Below are positions 35,701 to 43,907 of a stretch of DNA of 64,000 bases, piece by piece. Position 1 is the first letter of the stretch. Each line of letters starts with the position of its first letter. The notes under the pieces are model-generated. The model did not search any database. It saw nothing but the letters and a program-made list of their open reading frames with translations, and was not told where the DNA came from. The position numbers and the translations under genes are program-made. Source of the DNA: an uncultured Flavonifractor sp. (GTDB lineage Bacteria; Bacillota; Clostridia; Oscillospirales; Oscillospiraceae); assembly GCA_947346365.1 (NCBI GenBank), contig CANAAV010000004.1, positions 1 through 64,000 on the forward strand, read 5' to 3'.

Positions 35701-38700
35701 TTTGCCAGCACCGGCTCCAGATAGCATACCAGCTCTCCCCGCAAGGGCGCCTCCCCCCGCCAGCGCAGGGTAATCTCCCGCAGCTGCGCATTCTCCCCCT
35801 CGGGTACCCGGAGGGTCTGGGCAAAGGAGAGCCTCCCCCGCTCCAGGGACCAGGCCGCCCCGCTGTCAAAATGGGCCCGCTGGGGCTGCAAAAAGACCAG
35901 CTCATCCGGAGTGCTCAGCCAAAAAGACAAGCCCCGGCCGGTGGTCAGGGCGGTGGAGCCCATGCGGGTCCAGCTCCAGCCGTCGGCGGCGCATAGGACG
36001 CTGTAAGTCCCATTGGACACCAGGTGACAGGCCGCCCGCCCTTCTCCTGTCCACAGGCATTCCCGTGCAAAAGTTTCCCCCGCAAACCGTTTGGGTTTTT
36101 CCGGCACCTCCTGCAGGGCGTTTTTCAGCACCGCCGCCCCTACCGGAACTTTCTCTTGGAGCAGCTCCCGAAAGGCGCCCATGGAGCAGTCCCGCATGAA
36201 GCGCACCTGCATGATATTGTTATTTAGCGCGTTGTCTACCGCTACCAGGCTCATGCCCAAGTGGTGAGACATAAACGTGCGTACTGGCTGGAATCCCCCC
36301 TCCCTGGTCTGCCGGGCCGGGGTGAAGTCCACAGCCTCGTACAATCCGTATCTCCCCTGCACTCCCAGGTCTCGCAGGCGGCGCAGATTCCGTCCGGCAC
36401 TGGAGGGCGCCAGCAGCAGCGCCAAAAAAGAGGCGTAGGGGGCCACCACCAGCTCGCTGTCCAATCCCCGCTTGAGACCCAGACGCTGCACCCCGTGGGC
36501 TTTGTATTGATAGCTCAGGCCTGGGTCAAACCCGTAGAAGCAGGACTCCGAAATACCCCATGGGACATGCGCTTTGGCCCCCCGCCTCTTTTGGCAGTCC
36601 AGGCAGAAGGCCAGGGATTCATACATTAGGCTGTTGGGCTCCACCGGCAGGAGCAGATTGGGCATAAAATACTCAAACATGGTCCCCGTCCAGGAGGCCA
36701 TTCCCCGGAAATCCCCTTCTCCCACCAGCATCCGGCTCAGCCGCCGCCAATGGCGGGGGGACACCTCTCCCCGCGCTACTGCAATATAGCTGGTCTGCCG
36801 TGCCTCGCTGGCCATCAGGTCATACCAGCCCTGGGTATACTCCCCCCGCCCGGCGTCCCATCCGATATAAAACAGCCGCCGGTCTTTATCATACAGCCGG
36901 GAAAATCCCATCTCGTCCGCCAGGGTCTCCGCCCGCCGGGCCAGAGTGTCTCTGCCCCACTCGTACAGTCCCTCTCGCAGAGCGATCAAGCATGCGCACA
37001 GGTTGCCTGAGTCCACCGTGGACACATACCGGGGCTCCAGAGGCTGGGCAGACGCAGTGTCGTACCAGTTATAGAGATGTCCGTGCCATTTATCCAAGCG
37101 CTCCAGCGTGTCCAGCATATGGGAGATCAGTTCTGCGCTGCGGTCCCGGCTGCATAGCTCCAGATCCGCCGCCGCCAAACAACTCAGCAGCGCCATGCCC
37201 ACATTGGTGGGAGAGGTCCGCCGGGCAGGACCCAGCCCCGGCTCTTCCTGCACATTATCCGGAGGCAGCCAGTGATCCTCCGGGCGCAGCCAATCGGCAA
37301 AGTACTGCCAAATCAGGGCTCCCTGGTGGAGCAGAAAGGCCCGGTCGGATACCGGAGCCACTTTCCCACTCTCCAGTGGGCGGCTCATCGCCCAGGCAAG
37401 CAGCGGGGACAGCGTCCAGACCAGCCCCGCCGCCGTACCCGCCGGAAGCCGGGAAAAAAACACCGCCACCAGTCCCGAGACCACAGCGGGCCACTGCCTG
37501 CGGTAATTGGCGCCTATCCCATCCCCAGTCTGGCGCTCCGCGTCCGCCGCTGTCACCCAGGCCAGCAGTCCCCGGTGGGAAACCCACTGCCGCCACAGGG
37601 CGGTACAGATGGCGCTGGCGCAGGTCCAGGCATGGATCGGCAGAAAAAGCAGCTGCACCAAGGTCTGGAGCAGTGCCCCACCAAAACCGGCGATGATGGT
37701 GGAGCGGTAACGCTCCCGCAGGCCCCGGCCGCCCCGCCAGACCAGCTCCGCCCCAGACAGCAGCAGGTTGGAGGCCGCCGCTGCCACGGCGCATCCCGCC
37801 GCCACGGCAAAGTCCGTGCCAGACAGGCACATACCTAGCAGCAGGGCCAGCAGCGTACACACCGGAGACACAGAGCGGCGCAGATTATCAAAAATTTTCC
37901 ATTTGGCCAAGACGGGGATGGGGTTTGCCTGCCAAGCTCCCGCCTCATCCCGCACCCGCCCCCGCAGCCACGGCAGCAGCTGCCAGTCCCCCCGCACCCA
38001 GCGGTGGAGCCGCGCAAAATAAGAGGTTACTTTATAGGGATAGCTGTCGGTGAGCTCCACATCCCCGATGAGTCCCGCATGGAGGTAAGAGCCCTCCAGC
38101 AGGTCGTGAGAAAGCACCTGATTTTCCGGAAAACGCCCCTCGAGACAGGTGAGAAAGGCGTCTACATCAAAGATGCCTTTGCCGGTATACGTCCCCTGGT
38201 CAAAAAGGTCGTGGTACACGTCGCTGGCGGTGGAGCCATAGGGATCCACTCCGCCCTGTCCGGCAAAAATTCGGGCAAATTGGCTGCGGTTGGCGGCGTT
38301 GAGCTCCACCCCCACCCGGGGCTGGAGCAGACCGTACCCGGAGACTACCACCCGCCGACGCGGGTCTGTCACCGCCCGGTTCAAAGGGTGAAGCATGGCC
38401 CCCACTAATTCCCGCGCCGCGCCCACATTAAGGGCGGTGTCGGAGTCCAGCGTAATAACAAACTTAACGTCTTTCAGGGCGCGCCTGTCCCCGGCGCAGA
38501 CGGACAGGCTGGTTTTCCGGCCCCTCAGCACCCGGCACAGCTCCAGCAGGGCCCCCCGCTTCCGCTCCCAGCCCAGCCAGCGCTCGTCGGCGCTCTGGAA
38601 TGCCGGCCTGCGGAAAAACAGGAAAAAGCCGCCGCCATATTTTTCGTTGAGGGCATTCACAGCCTGGACTGCCTGATCCACCCAGTCCTGGCCCTGCCTG

Positions 38701-39854
38701 TCCATGGGCCTGGGACTGTCAGGCAGGTCGGCCAGCAGCCCCAGGCGCAGCTCCTCTCCCGCGTCCCGGTTGGCCAGACGGTAACGTTCCAGCAGGGCGG
38801 CGTATTCCCTGCCGCTCTCCGCTCCACTCAGCAGACCGGCAATCACACACAGGGTTCGTCCCCGGGCCGGAATGCCCTCCTCCAACGCCATGCGGCACAC
38901 GGGCCGCGGCGGAACCAGATGAACCGCTAAAAAATCCAACAGGTTTTTCACCGCATCAGATACCGGCAGCAAAATCAGCGCCGTCACTGCCCAGCTGTGG
39001 AGGTAAAACCCCAGCAACAACACCACAAACAAGGTGGGCAGCACTACGGCGGCAATATACCATCCCCCTTCCCGGCGGCGCTCCGGCGCGCCCAGCGGGC
39101 GGTGGAAGAGGTAACAACCCACGTGGCGCTCCGGTCCTTCACTCTGTCTGCACAGGGCAAGCACCTTATCCGCCGCCTCCCGCTCTGAGAGCCCCGCCCT
39201 TCGCGCCAGAGCGCACAGGCGCTCCCGGTAGCGGGCACGGGTCTCGTCGTCCATCTGGGCATATTCTCCCGCCGGGTCCTGGCTTAAAAGTCGCTCTACT
39301 TGACTGTGTTTTTCCAAAACAGTGGACAGGTTTGCTCCCGAAAGCGTGCGCAGGGCGGTAAATACTGCCTCCATTTCTTTCGCCGGGACCAGTTTTTCCT
39401 CATCCAGCTGGATACACAGCGCCGCCAAGCGGCGCACCAGCGCCCCCTTCAGCGCCGGAATAAAATAGGCCAGCTCCACCTCAGACAGAGGGCGCGCCTG
39501 CTGTACTCCAGACAGGAAAGCATCCAGGGCCTCCACGTTTAGACCGCCGGGCTGCTGGGACAGCGTTCGGGCCAAACAGCCAATATACAGCTCCTTCCCC
39601 GCCTGGCGCAGCCGCCTGGGCGCCTTCTTCAGGGCGCGCTGCGCCGTCCGGCCCTCCCGCTGGGCCAGATACCAGTTATCAAGCAGCCATTCCGCCGCCG
39701 TTGAGGTCTCCCCCTGCCGCCCGGATTCCCGTTTCTGCGCTGCGCTGATCTCCTCCAGGTCCCTGCGGATACTGCGGGCCAGGCCGCGCCCTCCCATCCG
39801 GCCCTCCGGCTCCAGTCCGGCCGCCGCCTGCGCGCCCAGTTGGGTCAAGTCCAT
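32760..39854 (-). CDS. ndvB: Giant cyclic beta-1,2-glucan synthase-like protein (GT84/GH94)
   Basis: A single frame of 2364 residues. After an N-terminal helical region come membrane helices (about 265-310). A GT84 glycosyltransferase domain starts near residue 455: FVITLDSDTALNVGAAREL, VLSHDLLEGSYLHAGL, RLHRWVRGDWQLLPWL. More membrane helices follow (about 670-870), then a glucoamylase-like domain (about 930-1210, VRTFMSHHLGMSLVAVDNAL). Two GH94-type domains complete it; the second has the catalytic region HQFREGDVQHWWHDPIP and GSGDWNDGMDRVG near residue 2060. In Proteobacteria this architecture (NdvB/Cgs) makes cyclic beta-1,2-glucan at the inner membrane from UDP-glucose. Whether the product is cyclic in this Gram-positive is unknown. 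Confidence 0.88.
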   Translation of the reverse strand: MDLTQLGAQAAAGLEPEGRMGGRGLARSIRRDLEEISAAQKRESGRQGETSTAAEWLLDNWYLAQREGRTAQRALKKAPRRLRQAGKELYIGCLARTLSQQPGGLNVEALDAFLSGVQQARPLSEVELAYFIPALKGALVRRLAALCIQLDEEKLVPAKEMEAVFTALRTLSGANLSTVLEKHSQVERLLSQDPAGEYAQMDDETRARYRERLCALARRAGLSEREAADKVLALCRQSEGPERHVGCYLFHRPLGAPERRREGGWYIAAVVLPTLFVVLLLGFYLHSWAVTALILLPVSDAVKNLLDFLAVHLVPPRPVCRMALEEGIPARGRTLCVIAGLLSGAESGREYAALLERYRLANRDAGEELRLGLLADLPDSPRPMDRQGQDWVDQAVQAVNALNEKYGGGFFLFFRRPAFQSADERWLGWERKRGALLELCRVLRGRKTSLSVCAGDRRALKDVKFVITLDSDTALNVGAARELVGAMLHPLNRAVTDPRRRVVVSGYGLLQPRVGVELNAANRSQFARIFAGQGGVDPYGSTASDVYHDLFDQGTYTGKGIFDVDAFLTCLEGRFPENQVLSHDLLEGSYLHAGLIGDVELTDSYPYKVTSYFARLHRWVRGDWQLLPWLRGRVRDEAGAWQANPIPVLAKWKIFDNLRRSVSPVCTLLALLLGMCLSGTDFAVAAGCAVAAAASNLLLSGAELVWRGGRGLRERYRSTIIAGFGGALLQTLVQLLFLPIHAWTCASAICTALWRQWVSHRGLLAWVTAADAERQTGDGIGANYRRQWPAVVSGLVAVFFSRLPAGTAAGLVWTLSPLLAWAMSRPLESGKVAPVSDRAFLLHQGALIWQYFADWLRPEDHWLPPDNVQEEPGLGPARRTSPTNVGMALLSCLAAADLELCSRDRSAELISHMLDTLERLDKWHGHLYNWYDTASAQPLEPRYVSTVDSGNLCACLIALREGLYEWGRDTLARRAETLADEMGFSRLYDKDRRLFYIGWDAGRGEYTQGWYDLMASEARQTSYIAVARGEVSPRHWRRLSRMLVGEGDFRGMASWTGTMFEYFMPNLLLPVEPNSLMYESLAFCLDCQKRRGAKAHVPWGISESCFYGFDPGLSYQYKAHGVQRLGLKRGLDSELVVAPYASFLALLLAPSSAGRNLRRLRDLGVQGRYGLYEAVDFTPARQTREGGFQPVRTFMSHHLGMSLVAVDNALNNNIMQVRFMRDCSMGAFRELLQEKVPVGAAVLKNALQEVPEKPKRFAGETFARECLWTGEGRAACHLVSNGTYSVLCAADGWSWTRMGSTALTTGRGLSFWLSTPDELVFLQPQRAHFDSGAAWSLERGRLSFAQTLRVPEGENAQLREITLRWRGEAPLRGELVCYLEPVLAKRVDYLAHPAFSKLFLESAFTGDGVLFTRRPRRPEEGRAALAVAWDGARAFFDTSRETALGRGGLRALRQALSHPAQSSAGAVLDPCLLLRFPVALKKGESLTIRLAMAAGQGAEETVGAARRVLYGERHGENRLLEHLISSCKLDSKNTLQAFELLSALVFQPPRPKFDQRRFWPYGISGDLPVAALPLKGEEETEKALFWLGCHKLLTQLGWAFDLVFLLDEGGDYRRPSYGKLLEALKEIHWDHKLGARGGVHVTGPAAELLEGAAAVLNQPWPAYSKPARDERHFNFTLKAGTPIWEWGADGTFSFSCDGRLPPVGWSQMLTNGCMGWMVDETGCGHLWQGNARENSLTEWKNDPLAVGGPERLFLVRGEERRSLFADGDGLSCRVTYGPGFARWEKSWGECRAVTTAFVPIGRDVRVLLIEWDGEPCRLLYRIDGKGEYLYSLDGTAALCTGPGLEQEQELSPPQEVRKWLNRTVMYWNRQVSALKVHTPDPALDRYLNGWCLYQVIACRLLGRTSRYQNGGAYGFRDQLQDVSALLLTDGALAREQILRCCAHQFREGDVQHWWHDPIPEEENQAGKGVRTCISDDLLWLPYVLCDYLERRGDWEILEEQVPFLEAPPLRAEEKERYEQPRISQEMDSVYRHACRAVECFLARGTGEHGLALIGSGDWNDGMDRVGAGGRGESTWLSWFASLTLERFASVCAQMGEEERARRCREAAQKLSQAADAAWDGAWFLRGYYDDGTPLGSHESAQCQIDSIAQSWAALAPGGDWEKARRAVRSAVERLFDRAAGVVKLFDPPFDGGERDPGYISGYVPGVRENGGQYTHGAVWLALACFRLDMPEEGRDILAALLPERKDPEIYRAEPYVLCADVYANPAHLGRGGWSWYTGAAGWFYRAAMEELLGFRLRAGRLFVEPSLPADWPGFTALWRTQRAFVRVEVKRGGKKKALLDGKPVQEGVELERLEGEHTLEIAVM

Positions 39855-40020
39855 GCTTCTGCCTCCCGTTGGTACCGTGTTACCTGGAAGTTTCTCCTAA
39901 ACCGGCGGGCTTTATTCCTTTGGCGAAGCAAATGGACGTCGGAACAGATAAACATCCCACAGTCATGCACTGACCATAAACCTTTAAAAAACCCGCAAAT
40001 ACTTTTCTGACGGAAAAACC

Positions 40021-40049
40021 TTTTCAACGGCAGAAATCTGTGCTATAAT
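40021..40049 (+). promoter_or_regulatory. Extended -10 promoter for gtr cluster
   Basis: TGCTATAAT (40041-40049) is an extended -10 element. The -35 region 17 bases upstream (TTTTCA, 40021-40026) is weak, as is usual for such promoters. Transcription would begin near 40056 and pass through both palindromes before the first gene. Confidence 0.65.
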
Positions 40050-40088
40050 GTCGAGTAAACTTTTCACTTATCTGTCTATAAATCTTTT

Positions 40089-40134
40089 TAACAAGGCGCA
40101 TGCGCCTTGTTAGCGGATTTTAAAATCCGCTAAC
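40089..40134. repeat. Two overlapping perfect palindromes in the gtr leader
   Basis: Positions 40089-40112 are a perfect 24-base palindrome (arms TAACAAGGCGCA/TGCGCCTTGTTA). Positions 40109-40134 are a perfect 26-base palindrome (arms GTTAGCGGATTTT/AAAATCCGCTAAC). They share four bases (GTTA), so the two cannot form fully paired hairpins at once in RNA. They could be a regulatory switch, a protein-binding site, or a recombination scar. Confidence 0.85.
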
Positions 40135-40164
40135 TTATCCATTTCCTTCCAAGGAGGGGTCCCT

Positions 40165-41919
40165 GTGGATTTCATAAACGCTCAAAAAAAGACTCTGCCG
40201 GCGGAATGCCTGATCACCGCTGTTTCTGGCGCAGTTTTATTTGGTGGTCTTTTGCTTTACCTTGATATCCCAAAATTAAATTTTCCTTACGCCGCGCTCT
40301 ATTGGACCGGGCTTTTTTTGTGTCTGTTTTTCATCCCTAAAAAATGGCTTATCCATTGCGTGCTCCCGGTCTTGCAGGGTTGGTGGGGGATGGATCGCAA
40401 GGAAAGCCACCGCCTTTTCTTCACCGCCGGTATCTCCACGCTGGTCTCCTCTCTGGCCGCCCACGGCTTCCTTTTTACAAACGAATTTTTTTCCCATGAC
40501 TCTCTCTCTCTTATGCTCTCAGGTCCGCGCAGGCTTGGAGGTCTCGAGTTTTTCACCAAAGTAGGCCGTTTTCTAATTCCCTCTTATGAAGGGCTCAGAG
40601 GAAATACTACCAATTCACCCTGGGTAGTTGGATTACTCTTCCTTATCTTTATGTGCCTGAGCGCTGTATTTTTGGTGCGTCTTTTAGACATTCAAAGCAC
40701 TGTTGGAATCGCACTTACCAGCAGCCTGCTCTGCACCAGTGTCACATTATCGCTCACCGGCGCAACCTACGTATACGCAATGGATGAATATGCGTTAGCA
40801 TTACTATTATCCATTCTAGCGGTATTCCTACTCCAGCGGCACTGTACTATTTTAAGTATTATATGTGCCGCAGCCTCCCTTGGGTTTTACCAAGCCTATT
40901 TCTCCGTAGCTTTTGTGTTAATCCTATTCTGTATTATCAGAGCATTGACTACAAATGGATCCCTTTTTTCTATTGTGCGCCAAGGATTTTGGTATTTATT
41001 TATTTTGTTCTTAAGTTTTTGCCTATATTTTTTTGTCTGGAATTTTCTCATCTTTATACTAGAGCTTGAAAAGATGCGCATGTCTGAGACATTGCTGGGA
41101 AACGGTTTTTCTGCGCTATTTCCACTTTTAAAAAACGCGCTTCTCAACTATGCTCATTATCTAACAGATGATCGCGGCATTTTAGGCATACTTTATCCAA
41201 CTATTACCGGTCTTACTATTTTACTAATCGCTCTTTGGGCTTTCGGCCATTTGTTGAACGCTGTTATATCTACGCCAAATAAAATTCTTATCATGTTGGT
41301 ATTGTCTTTTCTCCCTATAGCATTTAACCTTTCTTATATTTTGTTCATGGGAAATTCTTCAGAACTAGTTTCCTTTGCAAATGGCTTAATCTTTATATTC
41401 CTTATTTTTTGCTGGGAGCATCCCCCCAAACCCGCCTCATCTCTGTGCCACAGATGCCGTGTAGTAGGGGCGGCGCTACTGTGCATCATCTGTTGGCACA
41501 ATATTGTGTTTGCCAATCAGACCTATATGAAAAAGGAGCTTGAAAAAAATGCTACCATCTCTTTGGCAACACGCGTAATTTCACGGATTGAAGCAGTTGA
41601 CGGATATGTTCCCACTAAAACCCCCGTCATCTTCTATCCCCCTGCCAACAGCCTCGGTGATAATTATCACATCCAATACAAATATAGAGAGTGTTTTGCA
41701 GATTTGTATACATATGCTGGTCTCTGGCACAATTATTCGACTTCAACTGTTGCACAATTTCCCGGCTACATCACCCGCTATCTGAATTATCCAATGACTT
41801 TCAGCAATTTCGATCATCTCACCGCCAGCGAACAACGGCAGGTGGAATCTATGCCTCTATTCCCCGCAGATGGATCGGTTGAAATGGTCGGCGGCAACGT
41901 TGTGGTTCGTCTGGGTTAA
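40165..41919 (+). CDS. GtrII-type glucosyltransferase, polytopic membrane protein
   Basis: A 584-residue protein with roughly 12 membrane helices between residues 15 and 455 and an extracytoplasmic C-terminal domain of about 130 residues. FTNEFFSHDSLSLMLSGPRR early in the sequence (acidic residues after the first helices) matches the glucosyltransferase GtrII domain family, which moves glucose from undecaprenyl-phosphate-glucose to a surface polymer. The GTG start at 40165 follows AAGGAGGGG. The gene is clearly more AT-rich than the flanking chromosome. With the GtrB-type gene downstream it forms a serotype-conversion-like pair. The acceptor (teichoic acid, wall polysaccharide or S-layer) is unknown. 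Confidence 0.78.
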   Translation: MDFINAQKKTLPAECLITAVSGAVLFGGLLLYLDIPKLNFPYAALYWTGLFLCLFFIPKKWLIHCVLPVLQGWWGMDRKESHRLFFTAGISTLVSSLAAHGFLFTNEFFSHDSLSLMLSGPRRLGGLEFFTKVGRFLIPSYEGLRGNTTNSPWVVGLLFLIFMCLSAVFLVRLLDIQSTVGIALTSSLLCTSVTLSLTGATYVYAMDEYALALLLSILAVFLLQRHCTILSIICAAASLGFYQAYFSVAFVLILFCIIRALTTNGSLFSIVRQGFWYLFILFLSFCLYFFVWNFLIFILELEKMRMSETLLGNGFSALFPLLKNALLNYAHYLTDDRGILGILYPTITGLTILLIALWAFGHLLNAVISTPNKILIMLVLSFLPIAFNLSYILFMGNSSELVSFANGLIFIFLIFCWEHPPKPASSLCHRCRVVGAALLCIICWHNIVFANQTYMKKELEKNATISLATRVISRIEAVDGYVPTKTPVIFYPPANSLGDNYHIQYKYRECFADLYTYAGLWHNYSTSTVAQFPGYITRYLNYPMTFSNFDHLTASEQRQVESMPLFPADGSVEMVGGNVVVRLG

Positions 41920-41938
41920 GAGTAGGAAGGAATTTTCT

Positions 41939-42916
41939 ATGAGCTGTCTACTTTCGGTCGTTGTTCCCTGTTACAATGAAGAGGAAGCTCTTCCACATTT
42001 TGTGCCGGAGATTCAAAAAACGGCAGATGAGCTTTTGCGAACGTGCAGCCTTTTGACAGAATTTCTCTTTATAGACGACGGTTCTCGCGATGGCACATTA
42101 GAGTTACTGCGCAAGTATGCAGGGGAGGATACCCGCATCCGGTACCTCTCCTTTTCCAGAAATTTTGGAAAAGAGTCCGCCATATATGCCGGACTCGAGC
42201 ATGCCCGAGGAGATTATGCCGTCATCATGGACGCTGATTTACAGCATCCGCCCAGCATGCTGGTGGAGATGTATCAGGCCGTGACGCAGGAGGGATACGA
42301 TATCGCCGCCGCCCGGCGAGTCTCCCGAAAGGGCGAACCGCTGATCCGCTCTTTTTTCGCAAGGGCGTTTTACCGGTTAATCAATAAAATCTCCAATGCG
42401 GAATTTGTAGACGGCGCCTCTGATTTCCGTATGCTGTCCCGCTCTGCAGTGGACGCTCTTTTGCGTTTAGGAGAGTATAACCGCTTCTCAAAAGGTATTT
42501 TTGGCTGGATTGGCTTTCAGACAAAATGGATCCCCTATGAAAATGTGGAGCGGGTAGCTGGAGAAACAACCTGGTCTTTTTGGAAGCTGTTCCTCTATTC
42601 CTTGGAGGGTATTATCGCCTTTTCCACCACGCCTCTGGCAATCTCTTCTGTAATGGGACTGTTGCTCTGTCTGGGCGCCTTTTTGTGGATGCTACAAATT
42701 GTAGCCACTACTTTACTTTATGGCAGTCCGGTTGCAGGATTTCCAACTTTGGCCTGTCTTCTCTTGCTCGTCGGCGGTTCTATTCAATTATCCCTGGGTA
42801 TCATAGGCCAGTATTTAGCAAAAACCTATCTGGAAAGCAAAAAGCGGCCCATCTATATTCTTAAAGAAACTGAATGCGATAAAAAATTTTCTTATAAAAT
42901 AGAAGAACAGAAATAA
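41939..42916 (+). CDS. GtrB-type polyprenyl-phosphate glycosyltransferase (GT2)
   Basis: A product of 325 residues. The GT2 domain (about 1-230) has LLSVVVPCYNEEEALPHFV, EFLFIDDGSRDGTLELLRKY and YAVIMDADLQHPPSML with the metal-binding DAD, plus RSFFARAFYRLINKISN. Two C-terminal membrane helices (about 233-260 and 268-295) and the end GQYLAKTYLESKKRPIYI are as in GtrB/YfdH. It should transfer glucose from UDP-glucose to undecaprenyl phosphate at the inner face. The ATG at 41939 follows AGGAAGGA, 20 bases after the first gene. GtrA, the usual flippase, is not present nearby. Confidence 0.92.
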   Translation: MSCLLSVVVPCYNEEEALPHFVPEIQKTADELLRTCSLLTEFLFIDDGSRDGTLELLRKYAGEDTRIRYLSFSRNFGKESAIYAGLEHARGDYAVIMDADLQHPPSMLVEMYQAVTQEGYDIAAARRVSRKGEPLIRSFFARAFYRLINKISNAEFVDGASDFRMLSRSAVDALLRLGEYNRFSKGIFGWIGFQTKWIPYENVERVAGETTWSFWKLFLYSLEGIIAFSTTPLAISSVMGLLLCLGAFLWMLQIVATTLLYGSPVAGFPTLACLLLLVGGSIQLSLGIIGQYLAKTYLESKKRPIYILKETECDKKFSYKIEEQK

Positions 42917-42984
42917 TGGTGCAGTTTTAGACTTTTCTTCTTACAGCATCTGCACTTCGGGATTCTCAGATGGAGGAAAATTGC

Positions 42985-43710
42985 ATGAAAGATGTAAAGA
43001 CAGCCGTACTATCTTGGGATGATCTTTCTATGAAATATCCAAAAGTTCGTCCTGAGCTTCCTACTGCCTACAAAAAGATTTATTACAAGCATTATTCAGA
43101 TAATCGTAACGGAAAAACAAAAGTCACTTTTTTCTCATCAAAAATGGAGCAATGGATGCATAGAAAAGTAGCAGAAGATGTTTTAAATTCGGATGGTCTT
43201 GTTACATTAGAAATAGGGGCCGGAACTTTAAATCAACTAAAATTTGAGCAGACAAAATATTATGATATTGTTGAACCATTTCATGCATTGTATGAACAAT
43301 CCAAATATTTTAACCGCATTCGCAACATATATGCCGATATTAGTGAAATTCAAGCTGAAAAGATATACGATCGCATCACATCTATTGCTGCCTTTGAGCA
43401 TATTTTAAATTTGCCCAATGTAGTAGAAAAATGCACACAATTGTTGAAACCCAACGGTTGCTTACGTATTGCCATCCCAAACGAAGGACGCTTTCTATGG
43501 AAATTCGCCTATGAAATGACTACAGGACTAGAGTTTATGCGTAAGTATCATTTGGCATATTCAATTTTAATGCGTCATGAACATGTCAATACAGCTGACG
43601 AAATTGAAACAATTTTGCTTCACTACTTTTCACATGTTAAAATGTCCCTTGCTGGAGTTAACCGCGATTTTGCATTATATCGATATTACGAATGCACAAA
43701 TGCACAGTAG
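42985..43710 (+). CDS. Class I SAM-dependent methyltransferase
   Basis: A protein of 241 residues. Motif I is GLVTLEIGAGTLNQLKF. The later motifs are YDIVEPFHALYEQS, YDRITSIAAFEHILNLPNVV and CTQLLKPNGCLRIAIPNEG, as in small-molecule or sugar methyltransferases. The ATG at 42985 has GGAGG eight bases upstream; an ATG five codons earlier overlaps that site. Very AT-rich (many AAA, ATT and TTT codons) compared with the chromosome, so it was probably gained with the two glycosyltransferase genes. It may methylate the sugar added by the cluster, which is an inference. A basic short frame follows it but no gene is called up to 43907. Confidence 0.82.
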   Translation: MKDVKTAVLSWDDLSMKYPKVRPELPTAYKKIYYKHYSDNRNGKTKVTFFSSKMEQWMHRKVAEDVLNSDGLVTLEIGAGTLNQLKFEQTKYYDIVEPFHALYEQSKYFNRIRNIYADISEIQAEKIYDRITSIAAFEHILNLPNVVEKCTQLLKPNGCLRIAIPNEGRFLWKFAYEMTTGLEFMRKYHLAYSILMRHEHVNTADEIETILLHYFSHVKMSLAGVNRDFALYRYYECTNAQ

Positions 43711-43907
43711 TTTATTCCAGGTGCTGCTCTATGACCGAAGTAGAAGAGAGCTGTCATATGATACGCAAACTCCGTCATACACCCAGCCGCTCCGGCCCAT
43801 TTAAAACTTGCATTTATCGCCGTAGCGGATTCTTCACCGTTAAAGTTAAATTTTTTTACCATACGTCAGTATGCCTACAAAAATTTCCCGGATGATGCAT
43901 ACAGGTT

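Larger units (their letters stand above)
39855..40164. other. Divergent intergenic region between glucan synthase and gtr cluster
   Basis: This 310-base region holds an extended -10 promoter for the rightward cluster and two overlapping perfect palindromes, annotated separately. The AT content rises sharply from about 39950 on. No short gene with a ribosome site was found. Confidence 0.6.

Noticed and set aside
43692..43895. Short frame after the methyltransferase gene
   Set aside because: Starts inside the methyltransferase gene or at an ATG without a ribosome site, and the sequence looks like decaying intergenic DNA.
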